From contig NZ_CDBH01000022.1 in the NCBI RefSeq assembly GCF_000820305.1, positions 160,701 through 224,700 on the forward strand: a stretch of 64,000 nucleotides of DNA, written 5' to 3'. Numbering within the stretch: the first letter of the stretch is position 1; every line of letters begins with the position of its first letter. Positions 8,988-19,722 of this stretch are shown here, one piece after another. Both the position numbers and the translations under genes were made by a program. This DNA is from Aeromonas dhakensis (lineage in GTDB: Bacteria; Pseudomonadota; Gammaproteobacteria; Enterobacterales; Aeromonadaceae). The notes under the pieces were generated by a model. The model did not search any database and was not told the DNA's origin. It saw only the letters and a list, made by a program, of their open reading frames with translations.

Positions 8988-9548
8988 ATGGACGGACAAG
9001 GGATGCTTGATCAAGAGATAAGCCGACGTCGCCTGCTGCTGGGTGCCGGTTGCCTGCTGGGGGGCTCGCTGTTGTCCTTCCCCGCCATGGCGAGCCGCAG
9101 TACGGCGGGACGTGAACTCAGCTTCTTCAATCTCAATACCGGTGAGCGGGTGCGCACCAGCTACTGGGAAGATGGCCGCTATCTGAAAGACGGGCTGGCC
9201 GAGCTCAACCACATCTTTCGCGACTACCGTCGCAACGAAGTGTTCAACATCGACAGGAAGCTGTTCGACCAGCTCTACCTGCTGCAGCACAAGCTGGGTC
9301 GCCACGGCGAAATCCAGCTCATCTCGGGCTATCGCTCCCCTGTGACCAATCGCCAGAAGCGCAGTCGCAGCCGCGGGGTAGCCAAGCACAGCTATCACAC
9401 CCTGGGGCAGGCGGTGGACGTGCGGATCCCCGGGGTACAGCTGGCGCACCTTCGCAAGGCGGCGCTTCATCTCAAGGTGGGCGGCGTCGGTTACTACCCG
9501 AGCGACAACTTCGTGCACCTCGACACCGGGCCCGTGCGCAGCTGGTAA
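8988..9548 (+). CDS. mepK: MepK-like (YcbK, DUF882) peptidoglycan endopeptidase
   Basis: 186 residues with a twin-arginine type leader (S-R-R-R-L-L-L) before a hydrophobic stretch ending F-P-A-M-A. The M15-like metallopeptidase core shows S-G-Y-R-S-P, a conserved S-x-H-x-x-x-x-A-x-D (Y-H-T-L-G-Q-A-V-D-V) and G-G-V-G-Y-Y...V-H-L-D-T-G, which carry zinc ligands. E. coli MepK cuts the 3-3 cross-links made by L,D-transpeptidases, so the ldtD neighbour fits functionally. Start is uncertain: an ATG at 9003 with a purine-rich stretch just before it is equally possible and gives a more usual Tat leader length. Confidence 0.88.
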   Translation: MDGQGMLDQEISRRRLLLGAGCLLGGSLLSFPAMASRSTAGRELSFFNLNTGERVRTSYWEDGRYLKDGLAELNHIFRDYRRNEVFNIDRKLFDQLYLLQHKLGRHGEIQLISGYRSPVTNRQKRSRSRGVAKHSYHTLGQAVDVRIPGVQLAHLRKAALHLKVGGVGYYPSDNFVHLDTGPVRSW

Positions 9549-9640
9549 CGGCGGTTTGCTGGCCGCATCGGCCCGGCGGGTGACTGGTCAGCGGGGTGGC
9601 CGAGCTGGTAGGCTCTGGACACCATGCAGAGGAGAACCAG

Positions 9641-9892
9641 ATGAAACATATTTTGCTTGGCGGGCTGATTGCCCTGCTGCTGACCGGTTGTGGCAAGCTC
9701 AACCGCGAAAACTACGACAAGCTCAAGATGGGGATCAGCTACGCCGAGGCGAGCAGCATCCTCGGCAAGGCCGAGCGTTGTGACGATGCGCTGGGCACCA
9801 CCAGCTGCATCTGGGGCGACGAGGGCAAGAACATCAAGATCCGTTTCATCGCCGACAAGGCGACCTTCTTCAGCTCGGAAGGGATCAACTGA
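9641..9892 (+). CDS. Small lipoprotein, DUF3862/SmpA-like
   Basis: 83 residues; lipobox L-L-T-G-C with the acylated Cys at 17. The mature part, K-L-K-M-G-I-S-Y-A-E-A-S-S-I-L-G followed by a conserved Cys pair (C-D-D-A-L-G-T-T-S-C) and a W-G-D-E-x-K motif, fits the DUF3862 family, distantly like SmpA/BamE. Function unknown. The start at 9641 was chosen because a good GAGGAG ribosome site lies 7 bases upstream and it opens directly into the signal peptide. Confidence 0.85.
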   Translation: MKHILLGGLIALLLTGCGKLNRENYDKLKMGISYAEASSILGKAERCDDALGTTSCIWGDEGKNIKIRFIADKATFFSSEGIN

Positions 9893-9912
9893 GGCAGTTG
9901 CTACCCCCTTGC

Positions 9913-9949
9913 CCAACAAAAAAGCGTCTGACCGGCGCTTTTTTGTTGG
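9913..9949. terminator. Bidirectional terminator
   Basis: Fourteen-bp perfect inverted repeat (9913-9926 with 9936-9949) with A6 on one arm and T6 on the other, between converging genes. Confidence 0.9.
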
Positions 9950-9985
9950 CTGTGATCCGTACCGGCTCGCCAGAAGCTGGCGCGC

Positions 9986-10600
9986 TCAGTGCGCTGCGTA
10001 CTGATAGTGGAAGGTGGGCAGCCCCCACTTGAAGCGCACCGCCAGCAGGCGCAGCACGAAGCCGATGCCGATGGCACCGAAGGCGGCCCAGTCGTTGGGC
10101 AGGCCCTGATCCAGCGCCAGGCAGTAGAGGGCGGCGGTTACCAGCGAGATGGCGGCATAGAGCTCGCGGCGAAACACCAGCGGAATGCGCTGGCAGAGCA
10201 GGTCCCTGAGCACGCCGCCGAAGGCCCCCGTCACCACCGCCATGATGCAGGCGATGCCGGCGCCGTGACCCATCTCCAGCGCCCTGGCGGCACCGAAGAT
10301 GGAGAAGACCACCAGCCCCAGGGCATCGAGCGCCATGAACAGCTTGCCGAGATAGCGCATCAGCGGTGCCGAGATGACGCCGGCCATGGCCGCGCCGGCG
10401 ACCAGCAGCACATACTCCGGGTGTTCGACCCAGAGCAGAGGGTAATGGCCCAGCAGCACATCGCGGATGGTGCCGCCTCCGATGGCCGTCGCCGAGGCGA
10501 TGATCACCACGCCGAACAAGTCCATCCGTCGCCGGCCCGCGGCCAGCGCGCCTGTCATCCCTTCGGCCACCAGGCCCAGCAAGAAGAGTGCATGTAACAT
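9986..10600 (-). CDS. TRIC-type (UPF0126/YadS-like) cation channel protein
   Basis: 204 residues with about seven transmembrane helices arranged as two repeats. The repeats carry G-x-x-A-E-G-M-T-G-A-L-A-A-G-R-R-R-M-D and T-A-I-G-G-G-T-I-R-D, then V-T-G-A-F-G-G-V-L-R-D. Prokaryotic TRIC homologues with this G-G-G-T-x-R-D motif form trimeric potassium-permeable channels. It is single, on its own minus-strand unit. Confidence 0.88.
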   Translation of the reverse strand: MLHALFLLGLVAEGMTGALAAGRRRMDLFGVVIIASATAIGGGTIRDVLLGHYPLLWVEHPEYVLLVAGAAMAGVISAPLMRYLGKLFMALDALGLVVFSIFGAARALEMGHGAGIACIMAVVTGAFGGVLRDLLCQRIPLVFRRELYAAISLVTAALYCLALDQGLPNDWAAFGAIGIGFVLRLLAVRFKWGLPTFHYQYAAH

Positions 10601-10691
10601 GAGATATCCCAGGGTGCGAGAAAGGCCCGCATCCTAACAATCTAGCGCTGGCGGGACAAGCAAACTCATATATGCATTAGATTAAGTAATG

Positions 10692-10717
10692 AAAAGGGGG
10701 CTTTCGCCCCCATTTTT
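10692..10717 (-). terminator. Terminator after cysZ
   Basis: GGGGGC/GCCCCC six-bp stem (10696-10701 with 10706-10711), GAAA loop and CTTTTC tail when read on the minus strand. Confidence 0.85.
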
Positions 10718-10734
10718 CATCATGCTTGCCCGGG

Positions 10735-11499
10735 TCAGCGTTTGAGCTGTTCGTTGCGGTAGTGATCGACCCACATGGCGGTGGCCCCGCAGATGGCGAC
10801 CGGCATCACGAACAGGTTCACCACCGGGATGGCGGAGAAGAGGGTGACCAGAGCGCCGAAGCTCAGGCACTTGCCGCGGCGTTGCTTGAGGGCGTCGCGC
10901 ATGGTGATGAAGTCGATCTTGTGATTGTCGAACGGATAGTCGACATACTGGATCGCCATCATCCAGGCGCTGAACAGGAACCAGAGCACAGGCGCCAGGG
11001 TCTGGCCCAGCACCGGAATGAGGAACAGGATCAGGCAGCCGATGGCCTTGGGCAGGTAGTATTTGAGCTTGATCCACTCGCGGCCGAAGGTGCGTGGCAC
11101 ATCCTTGACGATGTCCAGCATGCCGGTGTCGTTGGCGGCCTCGCCAGTGAGCGCCTGCTCCACCTTCTCCGCCAGCAGGCCGTTGAAGGGGGCGGCTATC
11201 CAGTTGGCCACCGAGCTGAACAGGAAGGAGAAGACCACCAGTATGGTAATGAGGGCGATGGGCCAGAGCAGGTAGTCCAGCCAGTCGAGCCAGCTCGGGA
11301 TCTGCTGGTGCAGCCAGCCGAACAGGCCATCCAGCTGCAGCAGCAGGGCGTAGAAGGCCCCGGCAAACAGCACGAAGTTGACCAGCAGGGGGATCAGCAC
11401 GAAGGTGCGGATGCCGGGCTGGCGAATGAGGGAGAAGCCGCGCAGAAAGTAGTCTGCACCGCTGATCGAGTCTTTTACCATACGGGGGGAGTGGCTCAT
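10735..11499 (-). CDS. cysZ: Sulfate transporter CysZ
   Basis: 254 residues, same length as E. coli CysZ (253). It has the family's early G-A-x-Y-F-L-R-G-F-x-L-I, a central [16 protein letters not shown] and P-x-x-G...D-Y-P-F-D-N-H motifs, with four hydrophobic membrane segments and two hemipenetrating helices. It imports sulfate for cysteine synthesis. It is divergent from smc; the cysZ/zipA/ligA neighbourhood is conserved in many gammaproteobacteria, where cysZ sits next to zipA. Here smc is inserted between them. Confidence 0.94.
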   Translation of the reverse strand: MSHSPRMVKDSISGADYFLRGFSLIRQPGIRTFVLIPLLVNFVLFAGAFYALLLQLDGLFGWLHQQIPSWLDWLDYLLWPIALITILVVFSFLFSSVANWIAAPFNGLLAEKVEQALTGEAANDTGMLDIVKDVPRTFGREWIKLKYYLPKAIGCLILFLIPVLGQTLAPVLWFLFSAWMMAIQYVDYPFDNHKIDFITMRDALKQRRGKCLSFGALVTLFSAIPVVNLFVMPVAICGATAMWVDHYRNEQLKR

Positions 11500-11608
11500 C
11501 GGAGCTCCATCTGTTCATGGGAAACTGCCAGCATATTACAAACAAGCTTTTGATTTGGTAAAGTCGCCTGCCCGCCTCCTCTTTATTTCGTTACCGACAT
11601 AGGCCGCC

Positions 11609-14600
11609 ATGCGTCTGAAATTGATCAAACTCGCCGGCTTCAAGTCGTTTGTCGAGCCGACCCGCATCGAACTCAACGCCGACATGACTGCCGTGGTGGG
11701 GCCCAATGGCTGCGGCAAATCCAACGTCATCGACGCCGTGCGCTGGGTGCTGGGGGAGAGTTCCGCCCGTCATCTGCGTGGCGAGAACATGACCGACGTC
11801 ATCTTCAACGGCTCCGTCAATCGCAGCGCCCACGGCCGCGCCTCGGTGGAGCTGGTGTTCGACAATCCCCACAACCGGGTGCCCGGCGAGTTCGGCCGCT
11901 TTACCGAGATCTCGGTGCGCCGCGAAGTGCTGCGCGACGGCTCCAACCACTACCAGATCAATGGCCAGAAGTGCCGCCGCAAGGACGTGACCGACCTCTT
12001 CCTCGGCACCGGCCTCGGGCCGCGCAGCTACGCCATCATAGAGCAGGGCACCGTCAGCCGGCTGGTGGAGTCCCGTCCCGCCGATCTCAAGCTGTTCATG
12101 GAAGAGGCCGCCGGGGTTTCCCGCTACAAGGAGCGGCGCCGGGAGACCGAACAGCGTATCCGCCATACCCAGGAGAACCTGGAGCGCCTCGGCGACATCC
12201 GCGGCGAACTGGGGTCGCGCCTCGACCATCTCAAAGCCCAGGCCGAGACCGCCGAGCGCTACAAGCAGCTCAAGAGCCGCAGTCGCGCTGCCCGCGCCGA
12301 GCTGATCGGTTCTGAACTGTGGGCGTTGGAGACGCGTCTGGGCGAGGCCAAGACCGAACTTGCCCAGACCGAGCAGGCGCTGGCGGCCCTTGATGCCAAG
12401 CGCACCGCCGATGAGGGGCGCCACGTCACCCTGTCGGTCGCCCGCCAGGAGGCGCAGGCCGAACAGGCAAGCCGTCAGCAGCAGATTTTTCTCGGCGGTC
12501 AGGCCATCGCCCGCCTCGAGCAGCAGCAACTGCACCAAACCGAACTCGGTCGTGACTGGCAGGCAAGGCGGCAGGCCCTCGGCGAGCGCATCGAGGGGCT
12601 CAAGACCCAGCTGGCCGGCCAGCTGGAACAACTGGGCGAAAGCACTCTGCAGGGGGAGGTGGCGTCGGCGCGCCTCGAGCAGTGTGAGCAGTTGCTTACC
12701 GACCAGCAGAGCGTGCGCGCGGCGGCGGGCGAGCGGCTCGAGCAGGCGCGCCAGCGCCAGCAGCAGTGGCAGCAGCAGCTGGGCCAGTTGCAGGGGCGGC
12801 TCAACCAGACCCGCGCCGAGGTGAACGGTTTGCAGGAGCTGCAGGCCAAGACCCGGCTGGCCCGTCTCAAGCTGGAAGATGAACAGGCCGGGCCCCTCGG
12901 CGGGGAGGAGGAGAACCTGCAACCGGCGCTCGATGGGTTGGCGGCGACGCTCTCGCTCTCCCGCGCTCGTCATGAAGAAGCCGAAGCGGCTTGGCAGGCC
13001 GGCGTGGCCCGCCATGAAGAGCTCAAGGCAGCGCAGGGGCGCCAGCAGGGCTTGCTGCGCGAACTGGAGGCTCGCCTCGCCACCCTGGATCAGATCCTGG
13101 GGGAGCAGATGGCGGGCGTCACCCTGGCGGATCGGCTGCAGGTCCCCCCCGAGTGGGCCCGGGGGCTGGACAAAGTGCTGGGGCGCTGGCTCACCGCCAC
13201 CCCGGCGGACGAGTGCAATCTGGCGCAATCCGGGCTCTGGATTGGTCCGGCCCGGCCGGCGCTGGCCGGTACCCTGGCGGCGCAACTGGGCGGTGAGCAC
13301 ATTCCCGCCTTCCTCAACGCCATCTGGCTGGCAGAGAGCCGGGAGGAGGCGCTGGCCCGCCTGCACAGCCTCTCTGCCGGTGAGTCGCTGCTCACTCCAG
13401 CCGGCGACTGGTTCGGCCCCAACTGGGCGGATCTGGGGGAGGGAATGGCCCTCGGCACCCTGGCGCTGCTCGGCGAACGTGAGCGGTTGCACAGCGAGTT
13501 GGTCGCGGGCCGGGAGGCGCTGCGCCGGCTCGATGAACAGCTGGCCGCCGCCGATGCGGCGCGGGCCCAGCTGCACAGCGCCCATGAACTGGCCCAGCGC
13601 ACCCTGCGCGAGCAGGAGCAGCAGTGGCAGCAACTGCGCGAGGACTGGAGCCTGCGCGAAGGGCAGCGCCAGGCGCGGTTGCAGCGCCTTGGCCAGCTGG
13701 GAGAGGAGCTGATCCGGCTGGATAAGGAGCAGGCTGAGGAGGCGCAGCGGCTGGTGTCGGCCGGGGAGCGGCTTGAGCAGGATGAAGCGGCCCTTGGCGA
13801 GCTGCAGGAGCAAGGGGAGCTGCTTGCCGAGGCGCTGCTGTTTGCCCAGGAGCAGGCGAGCGCGGCGGATCGGGCGGTGGAAGAGGCCCGCCTGCGTCGT
13901 GAGCAGCAGCAAGCCGCCTGCCAGCGGCTGCAACTGGAGCAGCAGAACCAGCGCCAACTCATCACCCTGCGCGAGCAGGAGCTGGCCCGCCTCGGGCTGG
14001 AGCTGGCCGAACTCAAGGAGCCGGGAGCCACTTCGAGTCAGGATCTGTCGCCCCTGCTGGCCGAGCAGCGCAGCCTCGAGGAACAGCAACTCGCCTGTCA
14101 TCAGCGGCTTGCAGAATTGGAGCGCCAGTTGACCGAGCTGGAGCAGGCCAGAAGCGCCGATCACAAGCAGCTGGTACAGATACAGGAGAAGCTGGCGACC
14201 CTGCGGCTCGAGCGCGAACGCAACCTCACCCGCCGGCAGGGGCTGCACGAGCAGTTCGAAGAGCTGGGGGTACGGCTGGTGGATCTCGATCAGGCGGTGC
14301 TGATAGCGGCTGATCGCGGCAAGCTGCGCCAGGAGATCCAGACCCTGGAGGCGCAAGTGGAGGCGCTTGGCGCCATCAACCTGGCGGCGCTGGAGGAATA
14401 TGAAGAGGCGAAAACCCGCGCAAGCTACCTGGAAAACCAGTGCCAGGATCTGGAGCAGGCGCTGGAAACCTTGAGCCAAGCCATTAAAAGAATTGATAAA
14501 GAGACACAAATACGCTTCCGTGACACTTTCGATAAGGTCAACGAAGATTTAAAATCCCTGTTTCCAAAAGTGTTCGGTGGGGGCAGTGCCTGGCTTGAGC

Positions 14601-14983
14601 TCACCTCCGATGATCTTTTGGAGGCTGGAGTGAGCATCATGGCGAGACCTCCGGGTAAGAAGAATGCTACCATTGCCCTGCTTTCCGGGGGGGAGAAGGC
14701 GTTAACCGCTCTTGCGCTGGTTTTTGCCATCTTCAGACTCAATCCGGCACCTTTCTGTCTGCTGGATGAGGTGGATGCACCGCTCGATGAAGTGAACGTC
14801 GGTCGCTTCTGTTCTCTTGTCAAAGAGATGTCGAGCACAGTACAGTTCGTTTACATCAGTCATAATAAGGTCTCCATGGAGATGGCTGAGCAGCTGGTTG
14901 GCGTCACGATGCAAGAGCCCGGGGTTTCGCGCATAGTGTCGGTCGATATCGGTGAAGCCGTCGCTTTGGCTGAGCAAAACTAG
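11609..14983 (+). CDS. smc: Chromosome segregation ATPase SMC
   Basis: 1124 residues. Walker A G-P-N-G-C-G-K-S at 31-38; a long coiled coil (about 165-500); a hinge domain at about 505-625; a return coiled coil; then the ABC signature L-L-S-G-G-E-K-A (about 1025) and Walker B F-C-L-L-D-E-V-D-A-P (about 1050). It folds and loops chromosomal DNA, normally with ScpA/ScpB, which are not in this window. It is a canonical SMC, not MukB. It is followed after 15 bases by zipA, so the two are probably co-transcribed. Confidence 0.97.
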   Translation: MRLKLIKLAGFKSFVEPTRIELNADMTAVVGPNGCGKSNVIDAVRWVLGESSARHLRGENMTDVIFNGSVNRSAHGRASVELVFDNPHNRVPGEFGRFTEISVRREVLRDGSNHYQINGQKCRRKDVTDLFLGTGLGPRSYAIIEQGTVSRLVESRPADLKLFMEEAAGVSRYKERRRETEQRIRHTQENLERLGDIRGELGSRLDHLKAQAETAERYKQLKSRSRAARAELIGSELWALETRLGEAKTELAQTEQALAALDAKRTADEGRHVTLSVARQEAQAEQASRQQQIFLGGQAIARLEQQQLHQTELGRDWQARRQALGERIEGLKTQLAGQLEQLGESTLQGEVASARLEQCEQLLTDQQSVRAAAGERLEQARQRQQQWQQQLGQLQGRLNQTRAEVNGLQELQAKTRLARLKLEDEQAGPLGGEEENLQPALDGLAATLSLSRARHEEAEAAWQAGVARHEELKAAQGRQQGLLRELEARLATLDQILGEQMAGVTLADRLQVPPEWARGLDKVLGRWLTATPADECNLAQSGLWIGPARPALAGTLAAQLGGEHIPAFLNAIWLAESREEALARLHSLSAGESLLTPAGDWFGPNWADLGEGMALGTLALLGERERLHSELVAGREALRRLDEQLAAADAARAQLHSAHELAQRTLREQEQQWQQLREDWSLREGQRQARLQRLGQLGEELIRLDKEQAEEAQRLVSAGERLEQDEAALGELQEQGELLAEALLFAQEQASAADRAVEEARLRREQQQAACQRLQLEQQNQRQLITLREQELARLGLELAELKEPGATSSQDLSPLLAEQRSLEEQQLACHQRLAELERQLTELEQARSADHKQLVQIQEKLATLRLERERNLTRRQGLHEQFEELGVRLVDLDQAVLIAADRGKLRQEIQTLEAQVEALGAINLAALEEYEEAKTRASYLENQCQDLEQALETLSQAIKRIDKETQIRFRDTFDKVNEDLKSLFPKVFGGGSAWLELTSDDLLEAGVSIMARPPGKKNATIALLSGGEKALTALALVFAIFRLNPAPFCLLDEVDAPLDEVNVGRFCSLVKEMSSTVQFVYISHNKVSMEMAEQLVGVTMQEPGVSRIVSVDIGEAVALAEQN

Positions 14984-14998
14984 AAAGAGAAGCAGCTA

Positions 14999-16123
14999 AT
15001 GCAGGAATTGCGTTACATCTTGGTTGCCCTGGGCGGTATTGCCATCGCGGCATTGCTCATTCACGGGTTGTGGAGCAACAGAAAGAATCGTCAGGCACCG
15101 ATCAAAGAGAAACCTCTGGGCCGGATGGAATCCAAATCACGGGACCGTGACAACGACGCCTTCGACAGCGATGGCATCGGTCAGGTGCGAGTGGTCAGCG
15201 GTGGCCGTCGTGCCGAGCCCAAGCTCCACCATGATGAACCTCGCCAGCCGGACGTCAGCCGTCGCGCCCCCGCGCCCGCCTTCGATGATGAAGAAGATGA
15301 TGACGCCGATCTGCCGCCGCCCGTGGTACGCAAGCCTGCCGCTCGCCCCGTGCCCCCGCCTCCCGTCTATGAAGAGGAGGAGTATGAGGAGCCGGTCGCC
15401 GAGCCCGTCGAGGAAGTCCCGGCCGCGCCGGTACGCAAGCCTGCCCAGGTGATCCGTCGTACCCCGGTCCACCGTTCCCGTCCCCAGCGCGAGCCGCTTC
15501 TGCAGCCGCTGGACGAAGAGCCGCTGGTGGAGCCAGCCTACGCCACCGCGCCCACCTTCGGTGCCCGTGAACAGGCCCAGGCCGCTGCGCCCGAATACAA
15601 GGCGCAGCCCCGTTACGCAGCCCCCGAGCCTGCCTACGAGGAGCCCGCCTATGAAGAGCCGGTGCAGGAGCCGCAGATTGAACGTCAGCCGGTCGAGAAG
15701 ATCTGGCAGGATGTCTATGTCATCAACCTGATGGCGCGCCCCGGCCACGACCTGCAGGGGGCGACCCTGATCTCTTCCCTGCTGGCGCTGGGCTTCAAAT
15801 TTGGCGAGATGGACATCTTCCATCGCCACGAGGATCTCAACGGCAAGGGCGAAGTGCTCTTCTCCATGATCAACATGGTCAAGCCGGGTACCTTCAACCC
15901 GTACCGGATGGAGCAGTTCACCACTCCGGGTGTGTCGCTCTTCATGCAACTGCCGCTGCGCAGCAACGCCGCCTTTGCCTTCGAGCACATGCTGCAGTCT
16001 GCCGACCAGCTGGCCAGCGATCTCGATGCCATGCTGACTGACGTGGATCGCAGCCCGCTGAGCGACGAGACCATCGCCCGTTACCGGCACGAGCTGGCCG
16101 CCTACGAGGCCAGTCGCGACTAA
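14999..16123 (+). CDS. zipA: Cell division protein ZipA
   Basis: 374 residues. An N-terminal membrane helix (about 5-25, I-L-V-A-L-G-G-I-A-I-A-A-L-L-I) is followed by a basic patch, a long Pro/Glu/Ala-rich linker (about 75-230) and the C-terminal FtsZ-binding domain (about 235-370; V-I-N-L-M-A-R-P-G...F-S-M-I-N-M-V-K-P-G-T-F). ZipA anchors FtsZ to the inner membrane at the divisome. The linker is rich in P-A-Y-E-E-P repeats. It lies between smc and ligA. Confidence 0.96.
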   Translation: MQELRYILVALGGIAIAALLIHGLWSNRKNRQAPIKEKPLGRMESKSRDRDNDAFDSDGIGQVRVVSGGRRAEPKLHHDEPRQPDVSRRAPAPAFDDEEDDDADLPPPVVRKPAARPVPPPPVYEEEEYEEPVAEPVEEVPAAPVRKPAQVIRRTPVHRSRPQREPLLQPLDEEPLVEPAYATAPTFGAREQAQAAAPEYKAQPRYAAPEPAYEEPAYEEPVQEPQIERQPVEKIWQDVYVINLMARPGHDLQGATLISSLLALGFKFGEMDIFHRHEDLNGKGEVLFSMINMVKPGTFNPYRMEQFTTPGVSLFMQLPLRSNAAFAFEHMLQSADQLASDLDAMLTDVDRSPLSDETIARYRHELAAYEASRD

Positions 16124-16144
16124 TACGCCAGGCGGGTCGAATGA

Positions 16145-18229
<2,085 letters not shown>

Positions 18230-18249
18230 GTCGCTGGCTCAACCAGATA

Positions 18250-18282
18250 AACGAAGAACCCGGCCATGCCGGGTTCTTCGTT
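18250..18282. terminator. Bidirectional terminator after ligA
   Basis: Perfect 15-bp stem (18250-18264 with 18268-18282), loop CAT, between converging genes. The T-run is short, so efficiency is uncertain. Confidence 0.75.
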
Positions 18283-18302
18283 ATGAGGGCAATGATCGAG
18301 GC

Positions 18303-19280
18303 TCAATCACGCCAGAGGATCTTGTAGCGCCACTTGTCGGGCAGGGTGAGCTGCCAGCGGGCCAGCTCGCTCTTGCTGAACACATACTCGCCGCGCAGGG
18401 CAGCCCGCGGCGCCAGGGTCTTGGGCTGGGCTCCCTCCAGAATGGCATTGACCAGCTCGGCAGCCTTGGCCCCCTGATCGTGCCCATCCAGCACCAGGCC
18501 GCCGATGGCCTTGCCCTTGCCCACCGTAAACTCCCAGAAGCAGAACAGCGGCACCGGGCTGTGGGCACTGGTCCACTCCAGCACCTGGCGTTCATCCACG
18601 TGGCGACCCTGCTCATCGATGAGGGTGTGGTAGAGGCCGATGAAGATCGCCTGATAGCCGTTCTGCCTGGCGTTGAGCACGGCCTCCTGCCACAGGTCGT
18701 AGTCGCCGAGCAGCTGGCTGTTGACCCGGGTCTGGCCGACCCGCAACTCGGTCTGGGTCTTGAACTCATCCTCGATGGCGGTCAGAGCCACGTTGCTCGA
18801 ATCAAACAACACCAGTGCCTTCTTGATCCCCCCCATCAGCTGGCTCATCTCGCTGATGTTGCGTTTGAGCAGGGGGCGCTCCAGCACGCCGGTGATCTTG
18901 GGGTGGCCGACCAGTCCCTTGTGGCGCGGGTTCTCGTTCATGCCGAGAAACACGACCGGGGTGCCGAGGGAGGCGATGCTGGTGGCCAGGTAGTTGATGG
19001 CGTTGTCATCGCCAAGCACCACCAGATCCGGTTTCACCTGGTGGTAGTAGGCGAGCGCCCGTTCGGCGATCTGGTCGAACTCTTCGGCGGGGCGGCGCTT
19101 GGTATCCATGTAGAAGTGGCTGATGTGGTGCTCGCCCTTGAGGTTGGCCACCAGGCTGGCGTTGTAGCTCTGATCCCACAGGTACTCGGGATGGTAGCTG
19201 CTGATCACCAGGATCTCGGCCGCCCACAGCCGCAGCGACAGGGGGCACAACAGCAGTAGCAGCAACAAAGGCTTGGTCAT
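18303..19280 (-). CDS. ABC-type substrate-binding protein (PF04392-like)
   Basis: 325 residues from the chosen start; signal peptide L-L-L-L-L-L-L-C-P-L-S-L. The mature chain opens with I-L-V-I-S-S-Y-H-P-E-Y and has a two-lobe periplasmic-binding-protein layout (K-P-D-L-V-V-L-G-D-D-N-A, G-T-P-V-V-F-L-G-M-N). Related proteins occur as lone binding proteins or as sensor domains of kinases; no permease is nearby. The start at 19280 was preferred over one 15 codons upstream because a GGGAAG ribosome site precedes it and it begins the signal peptide. Ligand unknown. Confidence 0.8.
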   Translation of the reverse strand: MTKPLLLLLLLCPLSLRLWAAEILVISSYHPEYLWDQSYNASLVANLKGEHHISHFYMDTKRRPAEEFDQIAERALAYYHQVKPDLVVLGDDNAINYLATSIASLGTPVVFLGMNENPRHKGLVGHPKITGVLERPLLKRNISEMSQLMGGIKKALVLFDSSNVALTAIEDEFKTQTELRVGQTRVNSQLLGDYDLWQEAVLNARQNGYQAIFIGLYHTLIDEQGRHVDERQVLEWTSAHSPVPLFCFWEFTVGKGKAIGGLVLDGHDQGAKAAELVNAILEGAQPKTLAPRAALRGEYVFSKSELARWQLTLPDKWRYKILWRD

Positions 19281-19476
19281 ATGGCTTCCCATCGGCGCAG
19301 GGGTGTTGTCATTCATTATGTTCACTCCTGGGCCAGCCGGTGCCGGTCAATTACTGTCGGAGGGGAAATCTTTTTCTCGCTGGCCGGTATCGGGCGCCAG
19401 CCCGCACCAGGCTTGAAGGTGGTCTCGTGTGGTACCTTTTATGGCTGGTCGGGAACTGCGCCACTCGCCTCAAAAC

Positions 19477-19490
19477 CTGTTCTGGATCAA
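19477..19490 (+). promoter_or_regulatory. Candidate FNR site upstream of nrdD
   Basis: CTGTT-N4-ATCAA matches 8 of 10 positions of TTGAT-N4-ATCAA. Its centre is 41.5 bases from about 19525, and CCTAAT at 19513-19518 sits at the matching -10 place: the geometry of a class II FNR-activated promoter. nrdDG is FNR-activated in E. coli. The assignment here is inference from the motif. Confidence 0.55.
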
Positions 19491-19520
19491 GAAATACGCC
19501 CCCGCTTTGGTGCCTAATAG

Positions 19521-19567
19521 ACACCACATATAGGGCTGCATTCGTTTTTAATCCCTATATGTTGTGT
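19521..19567 (+). promoter_or_regulatory. Pair of NrdR boxes upstream of nrdD
   Basis: Box 1 ACACCACATATAGGGC (19521-19536) and box 2 TCCCTATATGTTGTGT (19552-19567) resemble the NrdR consensus ACACWATATATWGTGT. They are 31 bases apart centre to centre, three helical turns, as is usual for NrdR box pairs at nrd operons. NrdR represses ribonucleotide reductase genes when dATP/ATP is bound. Box 1 would overlap the predicted start of transcription. Confidence 0.75.
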
Positions 19568-19590
19568 TATTAAGCTGTGTAAAAGCTGTT

Positions 19591-19708
19591 CCCTTCTCAT
19601 CGTCAGCCCAGGCTTGTCAAGCCTCGGCTGAATTTATTTGCGCCGAGGACGAGGCGTGGAGAAGGGGGCCAAACAAGGGTAAGCCGAGGGCGAGAGCCTG
19701 GCCTTTTT
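19591..19708 (+). promoter_or_regulatory. Structured 5' leader of nrdD (candidate cis-regulatory RNA)
   Basis: CCCTTCTC (19591-19598) can pair with GAGAAGGG (19659-19666), enclosing two hairpins: 19604-19630 (CAGCC/GGCTG plus AGGCTT/AAGCCT, loop GTC) and CGCC/GGCG (19641-19656). Downstream are a GGC-GAGA-GCC hairpin with a GNRA loop (19689-19698) and a GGCC/GGCC pairing followed by T5 (19700-19708), just before the ribosome site. A 12-base near-repeat, GCCGAGGRCGAG, occurs at 19642 and 19683. I do not recognise a known riboswitch class. The folding is by eye. Confidence 0.45.
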
Positions 19709-19722
19709 AACGGGGAAACTCC

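Noticed and set aside
11591..14509. 972-codon open frame antisense to smc
   Set aside because: It mirrors the codons of smc in a GC-rich genome (Leu/Gln-rich translation without domains) and has no ribosome site. A shadow frame.
19591..19708. Cobalamin or other known riboswitch in the nrdD leader
   Set aside because: No B12 box, and no signature of the riboswitch classes I know; kept only as an unknown structured leader.
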